8,482 nucleotides of DNA. Source: Candidatus Melainabacteria bacterium. GTDB taxonomy: Bacteria > Cyanobacteriota > Vampirovibrionia > Obscuribacterales > Obscuribacteraceae. Below are positions 1 through 5,221 of this stretch, one piece after another. Position numbers and translations under genes: made by a program. How positions within the stretch are numbered: position 1 is the first letter of the stretch; every line of letters begins with the position of its first letter. The stretch spans positions 1 through 8,482 of the forward strand of contig PLXC01000048.1 in the NCBI GenBank assembly GCA_003151275.1, written 5' to 3'. The notes below the pieces were generated by a model that ran no database searches, was not told the DNA's origin, and saw only the letters and a program-made list of their open reading frames with translations.

Positions 1-15
1 TAGCCTTTTCTCGTG

Positions 16-31
16 ATCATAACCTTATGAT
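16..31 (+). repeat. left-end hairpin of the IS200-like element
   Basis: ATCATA at 16-21 and TATGAT at 26-31 form a perfect 6-bp stem with the 4-nt loop ACCT. It lies 11 nt before the tnpA start codon, where IS200/IS605 elements carry the hairpin that TnpA binds. No clear Shine-Dalgarno sequence lies between the hairpin and the ATG, which fits the poor translation known for IS200-type transposases. Confidence 0.55.
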
Positions 32-42
32 ATGTTTGGTCT

Positions 43-456
43 ATGGAAAAGACAAATGAAATTCGAACAGGCCGTCACTGTGCTTTTAATCTTCATGTGC
101 ATTTGGTCTTCGTGACAAAATATCGTCGTCGTGTTTTCACAAAAATCATTCTTGATCGAATGGAAAATGTGTTCAAAACTGTTTGCAATGACTTCGAAGC
201 CGAGTTGATAGAATTTGACGGTGAAAAAGATCACGTCCATCTCTTGATCAATTATCCGCCCAAAGTGCCAATTTCCAAATTAGTCAACAGCCTAAAAGGC
301 GTTTCTTCCCGGCTTTTAAGGAATGAATTTCCAGACTTAAGGAACAACTACTACAAGGGTGTTCTATGGTCGCCGAGTTACTTTGCTGCATCCTGTGGAG
401 GCGCACCAATTTCCGTAGTGAAGCAGTACATCCAATCTCAAACTACACCAGACTGA
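43..456 (+). CDS. tnpA: IS200/IS605-family Y1 transposase TnpA
   Basis: A 137-residue HUH single-strand transposase, a full-length size for the family. TnpA cuts and rejoins single-stranded DNA at the element ends through a 5'-phosphotyrosine intermediate and acts as a dimer. The HUH metal-binding motif is H64-V65-H66 in DHVHLLI. The catalytic tyrosine is Y129 in the C-terminal helix (VVKQYIQSQ). Family landmarks include the N-terminal NLHVHLVFVTKYRR strand, the central NSLKGVSSRLLR helix and the W109-SPSYF segment before the tyrosine helix. Nothing is frameshifted or missing, so the protein looks intact. The ATG at 43 follows the left-end hairpin by 11 nt and has no obvious ribosome binding site. 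The stop codon overlaps the first right-end hairpin. Confidence 0.93.
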   Translation: MEKTNEIRTGRHCAFNLHVHLVFVTKYRRRVFTKIILDRMENVFKTVCNDFEAELIEFDGEKDHVHLLINYPPKVPISKLVNSLKGVSSRLLRNEFPDLRNNYYKGVLWSPSYFAASCGGAPISVVKQYIQSQTTPD

Positions 457-470
457 CCGCTTGCGCGGTC
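455..470 (+). repeat. right-side hairpin at the tnpA stop codon
   Basis: GACCGC at 455-460 and GCGGTC at 465-470 form a perfect 6-bp GC-rich stem with loop TTGC. The hairpin overlaps the tnpA TGA. It could mark the right subterminal region of the element, limit transcription out of it, or both. No T-tract follows, so a classical intrinsic terminator is not supported. Confidence 0.5.
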
Positions 471-481
471 GCTCCTTACAT

Positions 482-501
482 CCCCGCCCTAAACGACAAG
501 G
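482..501 (+). repeat. degenerate right-end hairpin of the IS200-like element
   Basis: CCCCG at 482-486 and CAAGG at 497-501 flank CCCTAAACGA. From memory, related elements have CCCCG...CGGGG followed by CTTTAC here; that family comparison is knowledge, not a search. In this copy two of the five pairs are lost (A498 and A499 face C), leaving a 3-of-5 stem. The flanking CTTTAC is kept at 502-507. This may be a decayed right end. Confidence 0.4.
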
Positions 502-507
502 CTTTAC

Positions 508-662
508 AGAGCATGCGGTAAGTTCAAACAGGTTGAGTTGACAATAGATGCTTTCCGTTACGCGAACGTGACGCTGATCGCAAAGCAGAAAACCGGTGCC
601 CATATTGCATCCACTACAATCCCGAACTGCCCCAACATAGTCTATTGCGAAGGCAACCAGAA
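508..662. other. intergenic spacer after the IS element
   Basis: About 155 bp between the presumed right end of the IS element and the stop codon of the minus-strand gene at 663. It holds a perfect -35-like TTGACA at 538-543 but no -10 hexamer at a workable distance. A small TTGC-GAAG-GCAA hairpin at 645-656 lies just beyond the end of the minus-strand gene and lacks a T-tract. I see no convincing coding sequence, tRNA or terminator here. Confidence 0.5.
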
Positions 663-1082
663 TTATTTTTTTGGCGTATCGTTGACCAGTGTTTCCTGGA
701 TCGAGGATTTCAAAGTGCTGTAAGCATCCCTCAAATCTTCTTCAAACATTGCTCTGCTATTCAATGCCTTTTCAATTTTGATCGTCACTGCCTCCAGCTT
801 TCGTTGGTCAGGCTTGCCGCGCAATCGGCCGAAGGTTTTGTCTACTTCTTGAGCTTGTCTGAGCGCTTTGGTGAGGTCATGGTCCATCTCCCTAATGTTT
901 CTCAGGTCTTGAAGGAGATAAAACCCGGTTGAACCAGCAACGCGATTGAGGTTCAAAACAAGCGTTTGAGCACGGTCCATATTAGAAAATGGTTCAGACG
1001 ATGCGGGTTTGTCAGCCAGAGCCGGGGCGGAAGATGCTGATGACAAGGCGAACAAGAGAAGCACTAATAACAGATTTCGCAT
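663..1082 (-). CDS. small exported helical protein of unknown function
   Basis: A 139-residue protein I do not recognise. It opens with a clear Sec signal peptide: MRN, a leucine-rich hydrophobic core to about residue 13, then a probable cut after ALA at residues 21-23. The mature part of about 116 residues is polar and predicted mostly helical, rich in charged residues and heptad-like leucines (about 55-82 and 92-134). It has no cysteine, no membrane segment and no recognised catalytic motif. The ATG has a ribosome binding site, TAGGA, about 7 nt upstream on the minus strand. It is transcribed away from the TPR gene at 1147, so the two share a 64-bp control region. A periplasmic or surface-associated helical-bundle protein is the most that can be inferred. 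Confidence 0.75.
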   Translation of the reverse strand: MRNLLLVLLLFALSSASSAPALADKPASSEPFSNMDRAQTLVLNLNRVAGSTGFYLLQDLRNIREMDHDLTKALRQAQEVDKTFGRLRGKPDQRKLEAVTIKIEKALNSRAMFEEDLRDAYSTLKSSIQETLVNDTPKK

Positions 1083-1146
1083 GATTTTTCCTATAGACCA
1101 GTTGCATAACAGAGTTTACAAGAAAGCACGCGGCTGGAATACTTGA
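1083..1146. promoter_or_regulatory. shared divergent control region
   Basis: This 64-bp gap separates the start codons of the minus-strand exported protein and the plus-strand TPR protein, so any promoters for both must lie in it or overlap the genes. Ribosome binding sites are visible in both directions: TCCTA at 1089-1093 (read TAGGA on the minus strand) and GGAA at 1136-1139 on the plus strand. I could not identify a well-spaced -35/-10 pair on either strand. Confidence 0.4.
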
Positions 1147-2496
1147 ATGACTTCACGTTGGCAGCAAAATTTGCCACTGGTTTCTGTGCTTATGTTGAGA
1201 ACCGCGGTTAAGGAAATTCTTCTTCTGACGGCCTGCGCTTTTTGCAGCTCGGTCAGCACCAGCATTGCTCAGGAGAGTATGCGCACGGATAGTGAACCTA
1301 GCTCGGTTGCCGTCGTGCACACATTGACGCCTTTGGAAGGTGGATTTGATGCCGATAACGGATCAGTCAATCCTGATATTCACTTGCAGTCATACGCATC
1401 GGTGCCAGTGGATCAGCTCACCAGCGATGGACTAGCATCAGTCCAAAATGGTTTTTTGAACGAAGCTGTGAAGCAATTTAAAGAAGTGTTGACAAGACAG
1501 TCTGACAATGTGGTGGCGCGAAACAACTTAGCTGTTTGTTTAAAACGGCAAGGACAGCTAGCTCAAGCGATCACGAATTTCAAGACCGCTCTCGAAACGC
1601 AGCCGCTTAAACCGGAACTTCATAACAACCTCGCCACCGCGTACATGGCTAAAGGCGATCTGTCAGAGTCAATGAAAAGCTTTTACGCGGCATTGAGACT
1701 GAAGCCTGACTATCCGGAAGCGCACTACAATCTTGCCCATCTATTGAGTGTGCAGGGCAACAACAGTAGTGCGGTAACTGAATACGAAGAGGCTTTGAAG
1801 TACAAAACGGATAATCCGATTTACTACCGAGACTTTGGAGATGCGCTGGCTGCCATCGGTCGCAGTGATGACGCGCTGATGGAATACGATGCTGCAGAGC
1901 GCGCCGGCGATCATTCTGATGACCTGAAACTAGACATGGTGAGGGCCTATAAACAGACAGGCAATTTAGTCAAAGCTAAAAAAATGGTGGACGAAATCGT
2001 CAACCGCGACCCCAAAAATGTCGAAGCTATCAATCAGCTCGGCGTACTGTTACTGAAAACCGAACACTTTCCGGAAGCTGAGTTTGCGTTGAAACGAGCT
2101 CTGGAACTAGATCCGACTTTTCCCCAAGCGAGAAATAACTTAGGCATTGCTCTCTATCATTTAAATCACGTTGAAGATGCGATGACCACATGGAACGAAG
2201 CACTTGTACGAAAGCCAAACTACCCTGAAGCTAGATACAACCTTGGCACCGCGCTGTATCAATCTGGACGTTATAAAGACGCACGCGAACAGTTCAGTCA
2301 ATGTTTGAAACTTTCGCCCAACGACGCCTTTGCTTACAACAACTTGGGTTTGGCAATGATGAAGATGGATTGCCGAGAAGACGCAATTGAACAGTGGCGA
2401 AAGGCGATCGACTTAAATCCCAATCTAGCTCAAGCCTTCATCAATATTGGCAGGGCTTTGAGCGAGAAAAACGCCGACTCGGTCAAACTACACTAA
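1147..2496 (+). CDS. exported TPR-repeat protein
   Basis: A 449-residue protein made almost entirely of 34-residue tetratricopeptide repeats, which form a helical superhelix that binds other proteins. About ten units can be traced, starting near residues 89, 122, 156, 190, 224, 258, 292, 326, 360 and 394, followed by a capping helix. The consensus is easy to see, for example YPEAHYNLAHLLSVQGN and YPEARYNLGTALYQSGRYKD. The N-terminus carries an export signal: a hydrophobic core ILLLTACAFCSSV at 24-36 and a possible cut after SIAQ at about 42. LTAC at 27-30 also fits a lipobox. The ATG at 1147 has GGAA 7-8 nt upstream; the ATG at 1192 (residue 16) would give a more normal signal-peptide length but has a poorer ribosome site. 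The partner is unknown; periplasmic or membrane-tethered scaffolding is inferred. Confidence 0.88.
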   Translation: MTSRWQQNLPLVSVLMLRTAVKEILLLTACAFCSSVSTSIAQESMRTDSEPSSVAVVHTLTPLEGGFDADNGSVNPDIHLQSYASVPVDQLTSDGLASVQNGFLNEAVKQFKEVLTRQSDNVVARNNLAVCLKRQGQLAQAITNFKTALETQPLKPELHNNLATAYMAKGDLSESMKSFYAALRLKPDYPEAHYNLAHLLSVQGNNSSAVTEYEEALKYKTDNPIYYRDFGDALAAIGRSDDALMEYDAAERAGDHSDDLKLDMVRAYKQTGNLVKAKKMVDEIVNRDPKNVEAINQLGVLLLKTEHFPEAEFALKRALELDPTFPQARNNLGIALYHLNHVEDAMTTWNEALVRKPNYPEARYNLGTALYQSGRYKDAREQFSQCLKLSPNDAFAYNNLGLAMMKMDCREDAIEQWRKAIDLNPNLAQAFINIGRALSEKNADSVKLH

Positions 2497-2572
2497 GTGA
2501 CAATAACTTCAAAATGGCGAACTGCAAGCTATTTTGCGATATTATTTGCCCTGTTCGGAAAGAGAGCAGGCG

Positions 2573-2944
2573 ATGGATTCAATAAGCGAAGGATTTAATT
2601 TACACCAAACCATTGCAATGATTGGTCAGGCATTCCAGGCTGTTGTTTGTAACGTCTTTTTCGACGCAGCACTGCACGGACTGGTCATCGCAATTCTGTT
2701 CGCCTCGATTGGATTTATTTTGCTTAAACGCAAACCGAAAATCGGCAAGCCCTTCATCTCTGTGGGGAAGCGCCTTTCGATCTTTTGTGGAATTTTGATG
2801 GTACCAGGATTGATCTCCCTAGTTATTGCTGGGCATCTGCCGTCAACCGGCATCTTCAGTATCAATTCGCTCGGTTTTATTGTTTTTTGGAGCCTTATTT
2901 GCGTTCATCTTTCTGCTGAAGAAATGAATTATCAATGGTTTTAG
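2573..2944 (+). CDS. small integral membrane protein, function unknown
   Basis: A 123-residue protein with about three hydrophobic membrane segments, at residues 32-51, 66-87 and 95-112. A basic loop (KRKPKIGK) follows the first and a short acidic tail (SAEEMNYQWF) follows the last; by the positive-inside rule that loop should be cytoplasmic. No enzymatic or transport motif is visible and I do not recognise the family. The ATG at 2573 is chosen because GGAAAGAGAG lies 6-15 nt upstream. The frame is open further upstream to a TTG at 2534, which has no such site. It starts 76 bp after the TPR gene on the same strand, so co-transcription is possible but not shown. Confidence 0.65.
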   Translation: MDSISEGFNLHQTIAMIGQAFQAVVCNVFFDAALHGLVIAILFASIGFILLKRKPKIGKPFISVGKRLSIFCGILMVPGLISLVIAGHLPSTGIFSINSLGFIVFWSLICVHLSAEEMNYQWF

Positions 2945-2964
2945 TGAGCTCGCAGTAAGCGACT

Positions 2965-3011
2965 CGGCACTTGTTTCGGCTTGACGCGGCACTTGTATGG
3001 GCTAGTTGACG
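2965..3011 (+). repeat. two imperfect tandem copies, 22 and 25 bp
   Basis: Copy 1 (2965-2986) and copy 2 (2987-3011) share CGGCACTTGT at the start and TTGACG at the end; copy 2 differs by a few bases and about three extra bases before TTGACG. They lie directly head to tail between the membrane-protein gene and the GNPY-rich protein gene. The second TTGACG begins an 11-bp palindrome, TTGAC-G-GTCAA (3006-3016). They could be duplicated regulator sites or a neutral duplication. Confidence 0.6.
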
Positions 3012-3032
3012 GTCAAGAAGTCTCCTAATTTT

Positions 3033-3045
3033 CAAGTTATACTTG
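3033..3045. promoter_or_regulatory. operator-like palindrome over a -10-like hexamer
   Basis: CAAGT-TAT-ACTTG is a perfect 13-bp inverted repeat. It contains TATACT at 3038-3043, one base from the TATAAT consensus, about 58 bp before the ATG at 3101. No good -35 box sits 16-18 bp upstream of it. The arrangement would suit a repressor covering a promoter, but both parts are inferred from sequence pattern only. Confidence 0.35.
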
Positions 3046-3053
3046 TCATAAGT

Positions 3054-3069
3054 CTATTAGGCTATTAGG
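3054..3069 (+). repeat. 8-bp perfect tandem repeat CTATTAGG x2
   Basis: CTATTAGG occurs twice head to tail at 3054-3061 and 3062-3069, about 32 bp before the start codon of the GNPY-rich protein. The reverse complement of its core, CCTAAT, occurs at 3024-3029, so an ATTAGG/CCTAAT stem could enclose the palindrome at 3033-3045. Confidence 0.6.
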
Positions 3070-3100
3070 ACAGTTCGAAGCGAAACCAGCGGGTTTATTT

Positions 3101-3802
3101 ATGAAACAGGTAATTTTGACTCTACTAACATGCGGTTTCGCACTGACGCCTGCTGTAGCTCAGGTAAGTCATGCTGCTGGATATAACGGTAACCCCTACG
3201 TTGGTAACCCATATGTCGGCAATCCATATAACACACCATTCGGCAATCCTTACGGCCGTCCGTACGGAAACCCATATGCAGGAAGTCCGTTTGGATCGAA
3301 TCCGTTATATAACCCTGCCGGCGGTTATGTGAATCCCTGGGTAAACCCCTACGGCAATCCTTACATGTACAACGGCATGCCCATAAATTCTTTCGGCATG
3401 CCTACACCGATTGGCGGTGGATTCTTCGGCATGGCTTCAAACGGTCGTAACTTCAATTTTTGGAAAGCTCCCTCGGGCTACTACTATCCCTGGTCTGCAG
3501 GCTACGGTCAGAGTTACACGGCGCCCATCGTCGTAATAAACAATGGCGCGACACAGCCTGCTCAGCCGCCGCTCTCGACGATTTTTTCGGATACCTTGAA
3601 GTACCTCGACGATCAGAAAGCAGCCGGAAAGCTGTCCGAAGGCGATTTTACTCATTTGAAGCAACGGACTTTAGATTTGCTCAGCAAGGAGCGAGATTTG
3701 CGTACACAGGCCAGTGGATCTCTTGATCAAGAACAGGAGACTAGCATCAGGAATGATGTGGACACACTAGGTGGCGAAATCGCTCGACGAGTAAAACCTT
3801 AA
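3101..3802 (+). CDS. exported GNPY-repeat protein with SHOCT-like C-terminus
   Basis: A 233-residue protein in three parts. Residues 1-20 are a Sec signal peptide with a probable cut after AVA. Residues about 26-135 are low complexity, rich in Gly, Asn, Pro and Tyr, with six exact GNPY units (30, 35, 40, 48, 56, 85) and variants such as GRPY, GSPF and VNPW. Residues about 160-198 form a short helical pair, TLKYLDDQKAAGKLSEGDF then LKQRTLDLLSKE, which resembles the SHOCT (short C-terminal) pattern of leucines, a Gly turn and an acidic-Phe step. A charged helical tail follows. There are no mature cysteines or catalytic motifs. The repeats suggest a surface, matrix or adhesive protein, by analogy only. 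The ATG at 3101 has a weak ribosome site (AGCGGG, about 9 nt away). Confidence 0.75.
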   Translation: MKQVILTLLTCGFALTPAVAQVSHAAGYNGNPYVGNPYVGNPYNTPFGNPYGRPYGNPYAGSPFGSNPLYNPAGGYVNPWVNPYGNPYMYNGMPINSFGMPTPIGGGFFGMASNGRNFNFWKAPSGYYYPWSAGYGQSYTAPIVVINNGATQPAQPPLSTIFSDTLKYLDDQKAAGKLSEGDFTHLKQRTLDLLSKERDLRTQASGSLDQEQETSIRNDVDTLGGEIARRVKP

Positions 3803-3818
3803 GCACCGTATGTGGTGC
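3803..3818 (+). terminator. possible terminator hairpin after the GNPY gene
   Basis: GCACC at 3803-3807 and GGTGC at 3814-3818 form a perfect 5-bp stem with a 6-nt loop immediately after the TAA at 3800-3802. There is no T-tract downstream on the plus strand, so it is weak as an intrinsic terminator and could simply protect the 3' end of the mRNA. Confidence 0.3.
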
Positions 3819-3844
3819 GGCTTGGTGTACGAAAAATGGGCGCG

Positions 3845-3894
3845 GGTCTCCAGACCAGCCTCGATCGTGATCAAGGGTGGCTGTGGTCAGCCGC
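3845..3894. other. inverted-repeat cluster between convergent genes
   Basis: Between the ends of the GNPY gene and tmk lie GGTC-TCCA-GACC (3845-3856), GATC-GT-GATC (3863-3872) and a 7-bp stem with one G·T pair closed by loop TGGT (3877-3894). GACCAGCC (3853-3860) can instead pair with GGCTGTGGTC (3879-3888) with a 2-nt bulge, so the first and third hairpins compete with a longer one. On the minus strand, T5 follows the GGTC hairpin by about 8 nt and T6 occurs near 3912-3917. A bidirectional termination zone or a small structured RNA are both possible. Confidence 0.35.
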
Positions 3895-3935
3895 GAGCTC
3901 CATTTCATTCTAAAAAACGTATGTGAAATCGTATC

Positions 3936-4604
3936 CTAAGTTGGGCTTCGTTCCAGAAGTCCCGTCATATCGAACTTCTCAGATAGTTGCTCCATCAGCA
4001 ATTTTCGAAGTTCAGTTTGCACAGTCGTCATCGGCTTACTTGCGTCGACCACTTTCCAGCGCTCTGGTTCCTTTTTAACGAGTTGGTGATACCCTTCCCG
4101 TACTTTTAAATGAAATTCGAGAGCCTCACGTTCCAATCGATCGTGGCCGCCCGGATGCAAGCGTGCAAGACCTTCACTGCTCTCTATATCAAACAAAATG
4201 GTCATCTCTGGTTTCAGACCACCAGTTGCAATCTGATTTAGTTCTTCGATTAATTTGAAATCAATTCCTCGAGCATATCCTTGATACGCCATTGTCGAAT
4301 CTGTATACCGATCGCACAACACGAGCTGCCCTTCTTTCAACGCTGGCAAGATTATTTCGGAAACGTGCTGCGCTCGGTCCGCCTGGTACAGCAACAATTC
4401 GGACATGGGATTGACCGGGTTCTCGGGATTTAGAAGAATGCGTCGGATCTGTCGTCCCAAAGGCGTTCCACCCGGGTCGCGGGTCACAATGTGATTGATG
4501 CCCAAGATATCCAGCTGTTTGGAAAGCTGCTTGAGCTGCGTTGTTTTGCCGGCTCCCTCTGGACCTTCAAGAGTAATAAACGAGCCGGTATAAGTTAGAG
4601 GCAT
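3936..4604 (-). CDS. tmk: thymidylate kinase (dTMP kinase)
   Basis: A 222-residue cytoplasmic kinase that transfers phosphate from ATP to dTMP, giving dTDP, an essential step of dTTP synthesis. The P-loop is GPEGAGKTT at 14-22. The nucleotide-binding segment is TRDPGGTPLGRQIRR at 41-55; most family members have TREPGG, so D43 is a conservative variant. The thymidine-site motif DRYTDSTMAYQGYARG is at 98-113. The LID-side helix EGLARLHPGGHDRLEREALEF is at 144-164, and VVDAS at 185-189 is the usual late strand. The length is normal. The ATG has GGAC about 8 nt upstream on the minus strand. It starts 35 bp after the thioredoxin-like gene on the same strand, and the two probably form an operon. 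I do not see the usual neighbour holB. Confidence 0.96.
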   Translation of the reverse strand: MPLTYTGSFITLEGPEGAGKTTQLKQLSKQLDILGINHIVTRDPGGTPLGRQIRRILLNPENPVNPMSELLLYQADRAQHVSEIILPALKEGQLVLCDRYTDSTMAYQGYARGIDFKLIEELNQIATGGLKPEMTILFDIESSEGLARLHPGGHDRLEREALEFHLKVREGYHQLVKKEPERWKVVDASKPMTTVQTELRKLLMEQLSEKFDMTGLLERSPT

Positions 4605-4639
4605 ATTTTTGTCCGCACGGTGTCACTAGTCAGAATAAG

Positions 4640-5047
4640 CTATTTCGCGATCAATTTTTCCACTCGCTCGACTAATTCTTTCTTGGTTACTTTGCGGTTA
4701 AAGTCGCCTTTCCTTTTGCCGTGAGCATCCACAAATACGATCAGCGGATAAGTATTAGCGTCGTATTTATCAACCAGCGGCTTATTTTTTGGGTCTTCCG
4801 CGTCTATTCTTTCCATATCGACTCTGCCTCGATATTCGTTCTCCACAGCTTCAAAAATCGGTTTAATCACTTTGCATGGTGCGCAATAGCTAGTGTAGAA
4901 GTCATAGACGATGGGCAATCCTGCTTTCTTCGCGCCCTTGTCAACGGCATTTGGCTTCGTCACAGGAGCGCTCCAAGCCGGTGCTAGACAGGTCTGAAAA
5001 ATGAAAGCTGGGGCGAGCAGCATGGCGCACAAAATTTTTGCTGACAC
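4640..5047 (-). CDS. exported thioredoxin-fold protein (CAPC active site)
   Basis: A 135-residue protein with a Sec signal peptide (core ILCAMLLAPAFIF, probable cut after WSA at 27) followed by a thioredoxin domain at about 44-135. The redox motif is C55-A-P-C58, on the helix after the IVYDFYTSY strand; thioredoxins usually have W before CGPC and here it is Y54. The cis-proline is P101 in NTYP. The domain ends in KKELVERVEKLIAK, a normal last helix. It probably reduces or exchanges disulfides outside the cytoplasm, but the substrate is unknown. An extra cysteine pair (C7, C20) lies in the signal peptide. The start is GTG, chosen because AGAGG sits 8 nt upstream (5056-5060 on the minus strand) and the signal peptide begins there. 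It is upstream of tmk by 35 bp. Confidence 0.88.
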   Translation of the reverse strand: MSAKILCAMLLAPAFIFQTCLAPAWSAPVTKPNAVDKGAKKAGLPIVYDFYTSYCAPCKVIKPIFEAVENEYRGRVDMERIDAEDPKNKPLVDKYDANTYPLIVFVDAHGKRKGDFNRKVTKKELVERVEKLIAK

Positions 5048-5078
5048 TAAAACATCCTCTCAAACTGAGTCAGGGTCT

Positions 5079-5084
5079 ATTGTA
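5079..5084 (-). promoter_or_regulatory. candidate -10 box for the thioredoxin-like/tmk unit
   Basis: On the minus strand this reads TACAAT, one base from consensus, about 31 bp before the GTG at 5047, which would give a leader of about 25 nt. I find no good -35 hexamer 16-18 bp upstream, so the assignment rests mainly on the -10 box and its placement. Confidence 0.4.
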
Positions 5085-5119
5085 CATGCTATGATCTGAC
5101 GACTTTCGGACAGCATATT

Positions 5120-5200
5120 AAATCGTGCGGGTAATTTATTCACCCGTGGCTTCCATTGTTATCCGAAGACGGCGATCAATTATTTTCTCCGGCACGATTT
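5120..5200 (+). promoter_or_regulatory. possible structured leader upstream of the aldehyde dehydrogenase
   Basis: AAATCGTGC at 5120-5128 is perfectly complementary to GCACGATTT at 5192-5200, which ends 5 nt before the ribosome binding site of the downstream gene. Two further G-C pairs can form inside after one mismatch. A competing local hairpin, CGGGT (5128-5132) with ACCCG (5142-5146), overlaps the left arm. TTCGGA at 5105-5110 also matches TCCGAA at 5162-5167. If transcription starts upstream of 5120 these could form alternative RNA structures near the start site. It matches no riboswitch class I recognise. Confidence 0.35.
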
Positions 5201-5205
5201 CCAGC

Positions 5206-5212
5206 AGAGAGG
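5206..5212 (+). promoter_or_regulatory. strong ribosome binding site fixing the ALDH start
   Basis: AGAGAGG lies 9 nt before the ATG at 5222. The frame is open upstream to a TTG at 5156 that has no such site, so this motif decides the start at 5222. Confidence 0.8.
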
Positions 5213-5221
5213 TTTTACATC

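Larger units (their letters stand above)
1..507 (+). mobile_element. IS200/IS605-family insertion sequence, tnpA only
   Basis: The element contains one transposase gene (43-456) bracketed by subterminal hairpins: a left one at 16-31 just before the gene, and two on the right, at 455-470 (overlapping the stop codon) and at about 482-501. This is the layout of single-strand-transposing IS200/IS605 elements, which have no terminal inverted repeats and make no target duplication. There is no tnpB or IscB/ωRNA gene next to it, so it is IS200-like. The exact tips are not determined: the left tip may lie at or before position 1, and the right tip is placed after the TTTAC at 503-507 by analogy with related elements. 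Confidence 0.7.

Noticed and set aside
25..240. Open frame of 71 codons on the minus strand
   Set aside because: It lies wholly antisense to most of tnpA, has no ribosome site and resembles no family; it is a shadow of tnpA.
538..543. Perfect TTGACA as a promoter -35 box
   Set aside because: No TATAAT-like hexamer follows 15-19 bp downstream on the plus strand.
364..603. Open frame of 79 codons on the minus strand across the right end of the IS element
   Set aside because: It runs antisense through the tnpA end and both right-end hairpins; the Cys/Arg-rich product looks like translated non-coding sequence.
538..932. Two overlapping plus-strand open frames (538-723 and 645-932)
   Set aside because: Both overlap, antisense, the better supported signal-peptide gene at 663-1082 and lack ribosome sites or recognisable products.
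2534..2572. Upstream TTG start for the membrane protein
   Set aside because: No ribosome site precedes it, while the ATG at 2573 has a purine-rich GGAAAGAGAG at good spacing.
3170..3370. The repetitive GNPY region as a CRISPR or DNA-level repeat array
   Set aside because: The repeats are at protein level with varied codons, are very short, and lie in one translated frame; there are no spacers of regular length.
5156..5221. Upstream TTG start adding 22 residues to the aldehyde dehydrogenase
   Set aside because: The extra residues do not look like ALDH and the AGAGAGG site at 5206-5212 points to ATG 5222.
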